A stretch of 64,000 nucleotides of DNA, taken from the NCBI GenBank assembly GCA_036365455.1, contig JAWQUS010000023.1:20000001-20064000 (forward strand). Direction: 5' to 3'. The stretch is from Macrosoma leucophasiata (taxonomy: Eukaryota > Arthropoda > Insecta > Lepidoptera > Hedylidae). The notes beneath the pieces are model-generated. The model saw nothing but the letters and a program-made list of their open reading frames with translations. It was not told the DNA's origin and made no database searches. Every line of letters starts with the position of its first letter. The stretch's first letter is position 1. The position numbers and the translations under genes are program-made. Positions 1 to 10,708 of this stretch are shown piece by piece.

Positions 1-477
1 AAACTACTTAACGACTTTTTTTCATAGCTGTCAACTGGAAATGCACAAATAAAATGTGCAAAATGTAAGGTGCCGTACAATGTGATTCGTGCTCGAGTGG
101 GGAGTGAATCGCGGCCTCAAGTGATCTGCTCGAGCTGCGCTTTGGCTTTGCACTTCGTTTCTTCATTTGTATTGCGGTTTAATGACGTCATTTAAGGTGA
201 TTTTTGATAGTTCTATGTTAAACTTCGATTCTAAAAGAGAGTTAGTGAGATTTTCACTATTTTTTATATTGACCGTGGTGACTACATGTTTTTAAATTCC
301 TTTAATTCTGGATAGGCGCGGAATAGGTGAGGCACTGACATAGATTGTAATCACATGTCGATGGTTGCTGAACTTGGGCTAAAAATAGCAACTGCTTAAA
401 GAACATCTAAAAATGGCAAGTTATCAAAAAAAAGACAACCTTACTCAATGTACCGATTGGAGAGTAACATTTCTGTC
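1..477. other. Non-coding, nothing recognised
   Basis: AT-rich sequence with no long open frame and no repeat family that I recognise. A TGACGTCA palindrome lies near 184-191, a CRE-like site that can easily occur by chance. Confidence 0.5.
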
Positions 478-1255
478 CATATCTTCAAAATTACTCTGTA
501 AGATGCTGTTGGATAGATTATCCAAGGCTGTTGAATTATTCCTGAGAAGATTATCTCCGAAGACATAACTGTACACGCCGGAGTCAGACAAGGATGTGTT
601 CTCTACTGTTTCTCATCGTACTGGATGGTATAATGTCATTAGCCAGCAGAAACAACGGAAGGCGGCAAGATATAGAATGGGGTTTATCAAATCAAATCAA
701 AAAGTTTATTTATCACTTGGGATTACATGAATCGCTTAAGATATTATTATGTTACGGCATTAATTAATATTTTAAATTATGGTGAATAACAATAGACACA
801 TATGTCACGTCAAAAAGTTAACCGATACACTGTATGATTTATTAGATTTCATTGATAGCCTATTCCTGCTCAGTTATAAATACATCGACATGCAAGCCAA
901 ACTGGACGATCTGCAGAGGGAGCTCTTGAGGAGCTGAAAATCAATCCGAGGAAGATACGCACAGGAGACTATCAGTACACAGGAACTGTGTATTGATGCC
1001 ACAGACCAATCAGCCTTCATAGTCGATGATTGATGCTCTCAACTTTAAACCGTTAAGAAATTTACGTACCTTGGTAGACACGCACCAGAAACTGGAGAGA
1101 CTGAAGAGGACCCCTTCAAGGATACCCAAAACGCGGGTAACCTTTGCACATCTAGTAAGCAGACACAAAGAGCAAAACTGATCATTTTTCGCTTTAATAT
1201 TAAAACTTACCTGCTTTAAAGTGCGAGACGAGGACTTGTAGTCAAACAATAGTGC
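478..1255 (+). pseudogene. Degenerate non-LTR retrotransposon (LINE) RT remnant
   Basis: Plus-strand translation in shifting frames recovers reverse-transcriptase palm sequence: EDITVHAGVRQGCVL near 560-603, then after a small frameshift a stretch like LFLIVLDGIMSLASRNNG, then MQAKLDDLQREL near 890 and LKINPRK near 937, and finally VKKFTYLG near 1050-1080. This order (QGC motif, thumb, YLG motif) is that of the RT C-terminal half of endonuclease-type LINEs. Frameshifts and stops break every segment, and about 150 bp at 690-840 is unrelated AT-rich sequence holding a typical retroposon end (tcaaatcaaaaagtttattt). Clade is uncertain. It is dead; no EN domain is visible upstream. Confidence 0.75.
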
Positions 1256-2270
1256 GGATACATTAGATAAACAGAAATATATCTACACAATTTAAATCAG
1301 TATTTGAAGCACAGCTGATATGTCTAGACTGCGTAAATAAATTAATATATTATGTATTGAAAAAGAAAGAACGAAATATTATTCATATTCCTTAAATTTG
1401 TATTCGTAGGATGCCTCTTAGGCTTATTGAAAAAGAATTGAATAGGTATTGATAACGAAAGAAATGTACATATTATTTTGTGGTCACAATTTAATTTAGT
1501 CAGCATCTTTGTTCAATTGATCTTTATATAGCTGTGTCGCGAGGTTGAGTTTACGTGAAATTATTATTTGAGTTTCATGCCTCAAAATGAAGAAGCAGGA
1601 CTTCATCTGTCTTTGCGTCTGTCAAAGCCTGTTTCTTACAGGAACCAGAGTCCAGGAACTTGACTCTGAGAGACTTGACGGGTTGGATTACCGTGTGTTA
1701 CCATATGTAGTGTGACGCAGCGCTGTGTGACTGACTTGAAGAATGAGGGATATTGCGGAATACATCCAACGTTTTAAGGTACATTGCGAGACGCTTCTTC
1801 AATGCGGGACAATGCTGCAGCCTTTGAACGTCCACACAGTAACCAGAGGGAACATAGAAATGTGTTGCCAACATTGAGACCTAAGTTGTTTTGCCTCAGT
1901 AATATTATACCTGGAAGAAGCTAAAATTAAACGGTGCGGACAAATCGTACCTTTTTTGTATTGATTAGAAATTATGTAAGTCCTTTATTATCCCGATAAC
2001 CAGTCAAGGCTGTGATTAATAGTGAGCGCTCGGGGCATGTGCGGGAGTGTGCGGGGTAAGTTCGGGGTGGAGCGGGCATTAATCCCTCCATTGGACAAAT
2101 TAAAATATTTTTGATGGATTATCTGAACTACGTGAAGCCTACAAGCCCTGAAAATATAAGATTGCTATTTCTTAGCAACAGCATCATATCATGCTATAAG
2201 CAAATTTCAAAGTAGAACATTTTTTTTTGTACGATTCTGTAATAACTATAAGAGAGTCTATCTACGAGTA
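1256..2270. other. Non-coding; one short SINE-A scrap
   Basis: No coding signal. A minus-strand scrap of SINE-A (gagacctaagttgttttgcc) lies at about 1874-1905. The rest is unremarkable AT-rich sequence with a G-rich patch near 2035-2080. Confidence 0.5.
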
Positions 2271-2310
2271 CTAAGGTCTCAGGGGTGGCAACGCATTTGC
2301 CTCAGTTTTC
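2271..2310 (+). repeat. SINE-A fragment
   Basis: Short plus-strand match to the SINE-A centre (aaggtctcaggggtggcaac). It is too short to orient an insertion event. Confidence 0.5.
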
Positions 2311-2678
2311 ATTAAAACAGCGGGAGACACAAATTAAGTATGACCTTACTTACGCAATAAACAGTAATATTAATACTTTAATATTTTACTAAGTACTTTA
2401 CCATCGAAGCAATTTAATATAATAGGTATACTTCATAACAACACGCGTTAAAGGTTACCCCCCACATTTAGAAATGATGATGAATAGTTCCGAATTAAGC
2501 CATTCATCTAGGCAAGTCTAATTTGCACGAGTCTAGATTTAAGCGGGCATTAGAGTGCGGCGGGTGCGGTTGATACGAGCTCGTGATTTTGGAAATTATC
2601 ATGTAATGATATAATTTACGATAGTTGCGGTTCGCGTGAATGGCGAAATAGCGCTTTTAGAATTAATTCTCTGATTTG

Positions 2679-2962
2679 ACTGGTGGTAGAACTACAGTGA
2701 CGGAGCTCGCGCGCGTAGGCACCACCGCATTACCTAATATACTTGCCGCTAAATGGTAGTGTTCAGCTCTATTGTATTCCGGTCAGGTGGTAGTGTACGG
2801 CCCTGTAATTTCCGGCACATAGGCATACCACCTTAGGCCTCAGGAGTAGTAACGCATCTGCATTTTGACCGTGGTCTTTGTGTGGGTGTCTATAGGCTGC
2901 AGTCATCACTTAACATTAATGTGAATAGCATGCTTGTTTGCCACTGCCATTACATAAAAAAA
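2679..2962 (+). repeat. SINE-A, near full length
   Basis: Starts with ACTGGTGGTAGA, passes through the family landmarks (ACCACCGCATTACCTAATAT, GCCGCTAAATGGTAGTGTTC, TTCCGGCACA, GGCTGCAGTCATCACTTAAC, CATGCTTGTTTGCCACTG) and ends in CATTACATAAAAAAA. The A-run at one end only and the many dispersed copies fit retroposition. The 5' stem is damaged here (GAACTAC in place of GAGCTCC), suggesting an older copy. Confidence 0.85.
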
Positions 2963-3749
2963 GCTAAAGATATTAAATGACTATCAAGAGTGAATTTTGT
3001 TAGGCCATATTGATTTTTTTGTTGGTATGTCTCACAAACCGATGGGTTCAAACCTTAGGAAATAAAGGAGAAACTATGAATGAATGAATGAATGAATTAT
3101 TTATTTGTGAGAACTATGGTCGCTTAGCCTCCCTATGAAATACGTTGATACCATTCACACTACACCGCCCGACCGCGCGGACTAGTTTACTCACCTCCAC
3201 CGCAATCCGTGGCGGCGCGCGATCCCGTGTGTACCTAAATCGCCTCGGAGTTTAAAACTTCGTATGATACTCTAAACAAGGCCCTAACCTATAAAAACTT
3301 GATCCTTAGGTTCGATTGCACCAAAATTCTTGTTATTGTTAAAATTTTTGTAACTTTAACAGTATTCTTTAGGTTACAGAAGGACGTGAAATGTTACAAT
3401 AACTTTAACCTTAACAAATATCGTAGTGCAACCCAGGCTTAGTGTTTTATAATTTGTTTTATCTTTGTTTCTGCCGTCTGTGGCGAAAGCAATTTAATTA
3501 AGATAACTAGAGACGGTCTTTAAACAAACTGATGAAACTGCGCGTTTGTTTTGAGGCGTAACAATAGCAATCCGAGGACGGAGTCAGGGATTCAAGATGT
3601 GGGGCGATGCGACCGTGAGGAGGGTGTTTGTTCGTGAAGTACCTTATTTTGATAGGATTGAGAGTTAAAATAATAATATGCTACTTGAATGGCCGAATCT
3701 TTCGATTGACTTCTTTTGAGTTTTTTGGCGTTTGTTTGCAAAGTACCCT
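2963..3749. other. Non-coding; GAAT microsatellite
   Basis: Contains a short (TGAA)n tract at about 3076-3099. The rest, including a moderately GC-rich patch at 3160-3245, has no coding signal that I recognise. Confidence 0.5.
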
Positions 3750-4193
3750 TTAACTCTTTCAGGGTCAGTGGTTACCTACACTAACCACATATTTAAGATT
3801 TTTTTTCTTACGATTCCTGTTTTCTAGCGAAATCATTACAAACTATCTTGTAAATACACTATCTGCTTGACTAATTTTTAGTTGAGAGTAGTTCCGGAAA
3901 ATTTTTGAAGGTTATTTGTTTTGAGTTTCAAAAGTTGCTAACCGTGATTTTTTTACGTGCATAGAAAAGAAAATAATAAAAAAGGTAAGTGAGTCATTTT
4001 TGTTTTCCATGATTGTTTTATTTGATGCATATAGGTATACTTTACATGGATTATATAAATAATACAGGTAATTTTGTGTCTTCGAAGTGATATTCACTGA
4101 TATATATGTGGTTAGCGTCACTAACCACCGCGCAGATAAAGTATTTCGTTTCTTTGTATAGATGTGACAAGTTTTTAGTTTTTCTTTTTCAGA

Positions 4194-4486
4194 ATGCCTC
4201 GTATTTTGGCCGATAAAGATATGAAAAACTTTTTGGAAAACATACCAGCTGATGGCGAAAGTCAGTGCAGTGTAGTGTCTGGTCAAGAAGCTCATGAATA
4301 ACAATTATCACCACCTCCTACGTTGTTGGGTGACCTCATTGATGAAGATTTGCAAAGTTACGGTTCTGATGAAGTGGATAATAGACCCTTGTCGCATATT
4401 TGTGCAACGCTGCCTTCAGTACTCATTACTTCTGAAGCAGAAGCAAGCAGTGTTATCAATCAACATACTGTAGTGGTTCTGAAGTG
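4194..4486 (+). pseudogene. piggyBac transposase, N-terminal remnant
   Basis: An ATG follows a good splice-acceptor-like tract (TTTTTCTTTTTCAG). The frame begins MPRILADKDMKNFLENIPAD, hits a stop at about 4299, and continues in the same frame through an acidic stretch (LGDLIDEDLQSYGSDEVDN) before another stop near 4486. An acidic, low-complexity N-terminus is normal for piggyBac transposases. It cannot make a working protein: the DDD catalytic region that should follow is absent. Confidence 0.65.
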
Positions 4487-4573
4487 AAAAAAAAGTTCTC
4501 ACTACTATCGCCAGGTGAGTTTACAGAGGATGTGGGAATACCACCACATATAGTGGCACTAGAAAATCTTTTT

Positions 4574-4913
4574 CGTTGAAGGAGTTTCGTCATTCTGTCT
4601 ATCAATGCTTGTTGGCCCTGAGTACCTCAAACTGCGTGGGAAACCCTTTATCGACGGTCCGCGCAGTTCCGCAGTTTCTTCTCCAGGACAAGCCGCCGTA
4701 AAACGACGCAAACCCACAGCTCCTGAAGAGATCCGACTAGAGAGGAACTGCCATCAGCCAGAACACACCACATCGAGAAGATACGCCAAATGCAGTACAA
4801 GTACCTTGTACTCCAGTACGCACTGTTTGGGAATGTAAAACTTGTAAACTCTCATTATGTATGGGCAAAGGAAAAACCTGCTTCCAAGATTTTCATAAAA
4901 AATAACCGACTCA
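4574..4913 (+). pseudogene. piggyBac transposase, C-terminal Cys-rich remnant
   Basis: The frame starting LKEFRHSVYQCLLVGPEYL continues with KRRKPTAPEEIRLERNCHQP and then, after one frameshift near 4800, a cysteine-rich tail with C-x2-C pairs and the ending CFQDFHKK followed by a stop. That is the C-terminal basic plus RING-like zinc-binding region of piggyBac transposases, which binds DNA and aids nuclear targeting. The junction with the N-terminal part at about 4570 removes several hundred residues, so this is an internally deleted copy. Confidence 0.8.
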
Positions 4914-4943
4914 CCCATTTCTTCGATTTTTGTAATTTTCATA

Positions 4944-5296
4944 TAATAATGGCAATCCATTATACGTCCCACTGCTGGGCACGAGTCTCTCTCCCTTTTG
5001 GGGGGAGGCCTAGAGCTTACTCCACCACGCTGCTCCAATGCGGATTGGTGGAGATACGGGTTAGTGGCCAACCCGCTGTCGGATGTTTTCAAACCGCCTA
5101 TAAGGCCTCCGATCAGGCTTAATGACTGCTATCTATCGACAGCAACCGGGACCGACGGCTTACCGTGCCCTCCGAAGCACGGAAACGCGCACTTTAATTT
5201 GCCACTAGCGGTCACCCATCACATCCCCGACCGCGCCCGTAACGCTTAACCGAGTAGATCGCCTATGATCTACACAAGCCGCGGGGCCATGCGCGC
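4944..5296 (-). repeat. GC-rich lepidopteran SINE (SINE-C), full length with TSD
   Basis: Flanked by an exact 12-bp direct repeat, gtaattttcata, at 4932-4943 and 5297-5308. On the minus strand it starts GCGCGCATGGCCCCGCGG, contains GTAAGCCGTCGGTCCCGGTT and ends near CCCAGCAGTGGGACGTATAA plus a short A/T tail. The two other copies in this window confirm the unit. It inserted after the piggyBac stop codon, so it is younger than that element. Confidence 0.9.
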
Positions 5297-5548
5297 GTAA
5301 TTTTCATAAATAAGTAAAACCATTTTTGTAGCCAGATTCTGATCTTATTATACGAGTAATAAAATTGTTTGAATTTTCCAAGCGATGTTTTGTTCTACTG
5401 CGGCGGTGGTTAGCGTAGCTAACCATGTAATTCCTGAAAAACCTTCAGGCAAATATTTTTTTTAAAATCGTTTTTACTATATTTATTACTTATACAAATG
5501 TATGGAAAAAGAATAAAACCTGTATTGTACTTAATATAAAAGAGTTAA

Positions 5549-6436
5549 GTAAATTTTAATTATTATTGACGGAAAATTATACGTAATATCATATAAACAC
5601 TTGAACGGGAAACTTGAACTAATTTAAGTCCAATTCATTTATGTGTTTCCATTTGTTACACATCAGAGAATCTAAAACACGATATTTTTTACAGGGCCAT
5701 ACATTACTATTTACTATCTACCTGGAACTAGATAGTACTGAACACTACCATTTGACGGCAAATTAGCAATAACGTTAGGTCAACTACGATTTTTTTAAAT
5801 TTTTTAAATGTCTATTTGTCCCACTAAGTTTTACGCGAAATAAGCTTTCTTATAATTACCAACTCGTACCACTGTTAACAATTTTCATTATTCAAAATAA
5901 ACTCTCAAGCGAATGAATGTTAAAACATCATCCCAAAACAAAGTGCCTACCCATCTGTGAGCACACTAATTGCTAGATAACATCCTTCTTCATCACGCAC
6001 GTTACCTAATTCGAGCTTAATGCGCTTTCCACTTGTAAACATGTAATTTTCTTTATGCTCACTCCATACGATCTGTTGGCTGTAAGGGTAGCTGCAAACT
6101 GAGCTGTTCAATCGCTGAAATATTTAACGCTGAAGAATAGAACAATAAGAATATAATTTACCGAAAAACTTCAATCAGAAGCGTAATACAGGGACAACAA
6201 TAAAAAACCTTTATGCTTAAGTCTAGTTTGTTTATGTGTGTTTATTCATTATAGTGACAAAGATGGAACGTTTATAATGTAGATGCGATTTGTAAAGTCC
6301 CAGATAATTGTGCAGATTCCTGCGGGCGAATGAGGAATTTAGTATGTATTTAGAATTGGTGATGTGAGAGTCGAAAGTGTGGCGACAAAGTCATGCATAG
6401 AACTTGTATTGCTATTTAATTAATGTCTGTAATATT
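5549..6436. other. Non-coding; SINE-A fragment at 5694-5768
   Basis: A minus-strand SINE-A fragment (ACACTACCATTTGACGGCAA) lies at 5694-5768. The remainder shows nothing that I recognise. Confidence 0.6.
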
Positions 6437-6708
6437 TTTTTTTATGTACTGAAAGTGGCAAACAAGCATGCAGTATTCAGTCTATAGAGCCTATAGACAC
6501 CCACACAAAGATCAAGGTCAAAATGCAGATGCATTACCACTCCTGAGGCCTGAGGTGTTATGCCTCTGTGCCGGAAATTACCGGACCGTACATTACTACT
6601 TGACCGGAATACGACAGTGCTGAACACTACCATTTGGCGGCAAGTGTATTAGGTAATGCGGTGGTGCCTACGCCCGCGAGCTCCGTCACTGGAGCTCTAC
6701 CACCAGTA
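6437..6708 (-). repeat. SINE-A, near full length
   Basis: Plus strand begins with the T-rich complement of the tail, then GTGGCAAACAAGCATGCAG, and ends GGAGCTCTACCACCAGT. The 5' stem is intact on the element strand (GAGCTCC / GGAGCTC inside GGTGGT / ACCACC). Adjacent bases do not show a clear target duplication. Confidence 0.85.
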
Positions 6709-7404
6709 TAAGGTCAGGTCTCACTTTATCGATTTTAATGTCGGTTTAGGGTTTCAAATAGATTTAGGATCTCTCTGCAAGAATGTTTGTTTTTTCATGC
6801 AAGATTCAGAAGAAACAGTGCCGTGTACGGAAGCCAGTACCGCGCAGATGACAGTACCGCCGCGCCCGCATATACGTCGACGCACCCATCGATATATCAT
6901 CCCCCCCCCACTAATATTGTTTCACGGTCTCAGCGTTTTTCGCGTTTATTGCCACTTCATTTGAGATAACTTTTTATTAGTCGATTTGTATCCACTCTTG
7001 GAATCTTTCATTTTTATATGAAAATGCTTAGGGGTTCGAGTGGCGCTTTGTGACATGTCAAGTGGTCCGTATAATACTAGGTTTTAAAGTCGTTTGCATT
7101 GACTACCTTTTTTAACGTAGCTGATATTTCATTTATTTGGAGTAATTATTTTTACATAGGTTTGCCATTAAAAACTTACACAAAAGTGAGTTTTTACGAC
7201 GTAATATTTAATATTATTATGTGGTATCTAGGAAATGATTGTGGCTGCTACCAGACTGCGAATTGGAAAGCAATTTCCGGATGCCTACAAAGGAAATATG
7301 GGGTTCGGTAGTTTCAAGGAAATTATTTATTGATCTCTGTTATTGAGATTAAAAGCGATGATGGTTAAGCGAAAATTCACTTTATATCTTTTATTTTAAA
7401 GAAA
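6709..7404. other. Non-coding
   Basis: AT-rich, with a short C-run near 6900. Two small open frames here have no recognisable domain and no codon pattern that I would trust. Confidence 0.45.
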
Positions 7405-7421
7405 AATGGAAAGAAAAATTT

Positions 7422-7497
7422 GACTTCAGGCGAGGCTCGAACTCGCGACCTACTGGGAATCTAGTCCAGCCGCTCTTCCAATTGAGCTACTGAAGCC
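7422..7497 (-). repeat. tRNA-like unit (pseudo-tRNA)
   Basis: On the minus strand a 76-nt stretch folds partly like a tRNA: acceptor pairing at the two ends, box-A-like TAGCTCAATTGG, a good T-arm (GCGAG / CTCGC around a TTCGAGC loop) and T-rich 3' flank. The anticodon arm is faulty: CTGG/CCAG leaves a 9-nt loop, or a 7-nt loop with an A-C mismatch, so no confident anticodon can be given. The same unit with the same T-rich flank (AAATTTTTCTTTCCATTTTT) recurs at 33.9, 60.6, 60.9, 61.0 and 62.5 kb, so I treat it as a dispersed repeat and not a working tRNA gene. Confidence 0.7.
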
Positions 7498-7651
7498 CTG
7501 CCCGATTTGTCAAATCTTTCCTTCACATCTATTGCATTGCTTTATGGTAGCAGTAGCGCCATCTATTACCAACTATGCTAGTTAGGCAACCGATATAATA
7601 GACTTTTCAGTTTATTGAATATCGTAAAGAAGTCGCTTTTACCCTTAGTAA

Positions 7652-7775
7652 TTGTTTAAATTATTTCGCATTAACACATGCTTGTGAAATATATTTTATT
7701 TTAAAGAAAAATGGAAAGAAAAATTTGACTTCAGGCGAGGCTCGAACTCGCGACCTACTGGGAATCTAGTCCAGC
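7652..7775. repeat. Left arm of perfect inverted repeat
   Basis: Reverse complement of 7801-7924 with no mismatch that I can see. The arm contains most of a tRNA-like unit plus its T-rich flank and about 50 bp of the companion AT-rich sequence (ttaacacatgcttgtgaaat). Confidence 0.9.
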
Positions 7776-7800
7776 CGCTCTTCCAATTGAGCTACTGAGA

Positions 7801-7924
7801 GCTGGACTAGATTCCCAGTAGGTCGCGAGTTCGAGCCTCGCCTGAAGTCAAATTTTTCTTTCCATTTTTCTTTAAAATAAAATATATTTCACAAGCATGT
7901 GTTAATGCGAAATAATTTAAACAA
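7801..7924. repeat. Right arm of perfect inverted repeat
   Basis: Pairs with 7652-7775 across a 25-nt spacer (7776-7800). The spacer consists of the rest of the left tRNA-like unit, so the right arm is a secondary inverted copy that starts inside the unit. Confidence 0.9.
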
Positions 7925-8999
7925 ATACTTTATATCTGTCAATTTATATTTTATAAGTATTTTTTATATAACACTTATTGAAAAATATTTTCTACCCATA
8001 CAATCAAACCTTACCCTTTTCTAGAAAAAACATAAAGTAATATATTCAACAACAATTTTTCTGTACAAAAATGAGGACTGATTTAAGTACAAAAATAAAG
8101 ACTAAGTACAAAAGTAATGACACGGACTGTATTCACCGAAGGAGTAGGCAGAAGTAAATAAAAACGCATGCATTCAGGTACAATATCATGCAAATTATTT
8201 TCCAGTTACGTTTTGTCATAAGCAATAGGTCGCGAGACGTATTACCAACCTCCGAGGGTGGCACAAGGAAACTCCCGCGAAATGGACAAATATCAATAAC
8301 ACATCCCAATATAAAAATGGAACTCAAGATCTCAGCGAAGAAGTAGTGGCCAACTTTCACTAGACTACCGACTAGGTTCGTGAAAGTTCAAACTCTGATG
8401 ATTTATGGAGGAAAGACTCCTCAATAAATACTCTTCAGCTGCTCCTCTTAATGTGGCCTACGGATACACCATGACGATTTCTACCTCGTAAGGGACTTGG
8501 TGTGAAGATACATACATACATAGATACAAACAATTTCTGTTGTACAGAGGCTTCCATTGCCAGAGACAACCCTGTTATATCGTGCTGCCTACAAACTGTA
8601 GTAGTTTGAAAAAGTTTGTGAGTTGGTGAACACAAAGTATTGCCAATATTACAGCGACTTAAAGCTCTATTCCAATATCAGAAATAATAAAAATGTTGTA
8701 CCAATATGCACTATAAACTGAACTGGAATATGAACAGTACTTCACTTTCCTGTCGGGTTACTGCATAGAAAATCTGATTATAAAATAAAAATCCGTCCAT
8801 TAGTAAAGCGGAGCTAAGCACTCCACGTATACGAGTATATGGTTATGGAGTGTATAATGTTTAGAAGAGAAAGTTCACGTATTCAAAGAACTATTCTAGA
8901 AACTTCTATTCAGCATACAGTTAACATGGATCAATGACAACTTCAGACTGTAGACATCTCTTCAAAAAGCAGAGGTCGAAAAGAAAAAGTATTTGCTAC
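7925..8999. other. Non-coding; SINE-D scrap near 8240-8290
   Basis: A minus-strand scrap of the SINE-D tail (attaccaacctccgagg) lies at about 8240-8290. No coding signal otherwise. Confidence 0.45.
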
Positions 9000-9172
9000 T
9001 TCTGAGGCCTAAGTTGGGTTTGCTTCTGAGACAGAAATGACGTTCCATACGATCTAACTGGATCACAATTGTGTTGAACTGCCATTTGGCGGCAGTCTGT
9101 ATTAGGTACTGCGTGAATGCCGCAGGGTGCTCCCTCGACCCTCGGTATTCAACAATGGTACTCTACTACCGG
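9000..9172 (-). repeat. SINE-A, diverged fragment
   Basis: Recognisable landmarks on the minus strand are the central TCAGAAG/CCTAAG region, CTGCCATTTGGCGGCAG and a decayed head near 9150-9172. Strongly diverged, so probably an old insertion. Confidence 0.6.
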
Positions 9173-10708
9173 CAAAAATAATTCCATATTATTCCTGCAA
9201 ACGTAGAAGTTACGTTATTTTACGACAACAGTAAACACTCGCTTTGTGATTTTTATTAAACGATTGGAACAAAATGATGACGGAGTGTTAACTTGAACTA
9301 GACAACTAACAGCTGGTTTAAGTTCTCAGAACAGACTGTAATACTTGCTATTTAGTTGCTACAGTAGAACTATTACAGCGTATCTACGTACGCAGTTAAT
9401 ATTCAAACAACAGATTTATTAAAATACTAAACCTAACGTCAACGTGAGGATTCAATTATTAGCTGGCAGAATATATACATTCAAGCATGCATGGAAATAT
9501 GACCGATTCGTCATTTATGTTTTGTCTCATATTAAGCGGCGAGCCTTTTGATGTCTCCGGGCACATTACCAAACTTCGAGGGTTTCACTTCAGCCAGGAC
9601 CGCATCCTGCTGAGTTTCTTTGGTAGCGGGATCATTCTCAGTAGTGACTGCACTTGGAACTCTGCTGAGCTTTGCTTGGAACTTTGACTTTGGTTTTGAT
9701 TTTTTTTTGTTTTTCTTCTTATGTAGTTTTCGGAAGGAATTAATTGAACTAGATCATTTTTGATTTGATGACCTTCCGAAAACGGTTGATAAATCTTACT
9801 CGAAATAAAAATATTTTCCTTCTTCTTTCTTTCATGATGCAGCACCAAAGAAAATGCATTACTTATCCAAGAACGCACCTATCTCTTTGTTTAGGTGAAT
9901 AGGTACTGCGCGAAGTTTTTAATTAACTTTCTTGGTCCCTTTTTCCTTGTTCTTTTTATGTGTCAGCTGTTGCCGATACAGCGGTGGTGGTGAGTGTAGT
10001 GCAGGTTGTATTTAACTTGTGTAGCGGCGTGTATGCGGGATTTCTGCGGGTAAATGATCGTTAAGGGTGATGATCAACAGAAAGCAATGGAAATTTTTAG
10101 TCTATATTTATCTGAACGATTAACACGTTAACATGTTTTCGATCGTGATTGGAGATAGTGGCAATAGAATAAAAAACATATTACATTATTACAATAAGAG
10201 ATTGTACTTGATGAGAGATAAGAGATTTACTATATGTCATACAATATACCTACTTGGTATTTTTTTATCTAAGTATCTCCCAAAAGCATAATTCGCGAAT
10301 TATAGGTTCGCATGCATACACGATTGCAATTGCTTAAGCTTCTAGATAAATACAGGCTTGAAGGAAGTTTCTATCTAGTAAATATTTTTTATCTGCAATC
10401 CCAAAAGAAAAATCTCGAATCGCAAAAGATTGAATTTTCAATTGAAATGCCATCGTCTATTTTATCACTAGATTTACGATGTTCTCGCTGTATGTTGGGC
10501 GACAGGTTTATGAGAACATCGAAGTGCGGCAACTGCAAGCAGGTGCTATTGACTGCACTCGGTTCAAGTAAATTTACTACCAGTTAGTCTGTGTTCCAGA
10601 ATTCCAAGGAGTTTACCGGAGAACTCTATTTCTTTTGACGTTATATAGGACATAAGACAAATACTTTATAACAGTGGTTCCGAGCTATCTGACAAGTATA
10701 CCTGTATA
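9173..10708. other. Non-coding; SINE-D tail at 9540-9590
   Basis: Plus-strand sequence ttgatgtctccgggcacatt followed by accaaacttcgaggg marks a minus-strand SINE-D tail at about 9540-9590. A motif shared with 25720-25745 (tgactgcacttggaact) lies near 9645. An inverted pair around 9730-9780 (ttcggaagg / ccttccgaa) can form a hairpin. No gene recognised. Confidence 0.5.

Larger units (their letters stand above)
3754..5544 (+). mobile_element. piggyBac-like element remnant
   Basis: TTAA lies at both proposed edges (3750-3753 and 5545-5548), with CTCTTT as a short matching terminal sequence. Inside are N- and C-terminal pieces of a piggyBac-type transposase with the catalytic middle missing, and a 353-bp SINE inserted just after the C-terminus. 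Three copies of a near-palindrome (GTGGTTA...TAACCAC) sit at 3768-3788, 4108-4128 and 5406-5425. The protein pieces make the family call sound; the exact edges are less sure because the terminal match is only 6 bp. Confidence 0.6.
7405..7924. repeat. tRNA-like repeat cluster with 124-bp perfect inverted repeat
   Basis: Holds three copies of a tRNA-like unit: 7422-7497 (minus), 7727-7798 (minus, 5' truncated) and a partial plus copy from 7801. The first two are separated by about 230 bp of sequence that recurs at 60.65-60.85 kb. Arms 7652-7775 and 7801-7924 are exact reverse complements (124 bp, 25-nt spacer). See the separate entries for the arms and the tRNA-like unit. Confidence 0.85.

Noticed and set aside
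3076..3099. Telomere-like or functional tandem repeat
   Set aside because: It is a short TGAA microsatellite, not TTAGG.
3912..4304. 130-codon minus-strand frame over the piggyBac region
   Set aside because: It lies antisense to recognisable piggyBac N-terminal sequence and has no domain.
7422..7497. Genuine tRNA gene
   Set aside because: The anticodon arm is irregular in all copies, the sequence is dispersed with a fixed flank, and no anticodon can be assigned with confidence.
10312..10587. 91-codon frame with CxxC pairs as a zinc-finger protein
   Set aside because: Only two loose Cys pairs, no spacing of a known finger and no flanking exon signals.
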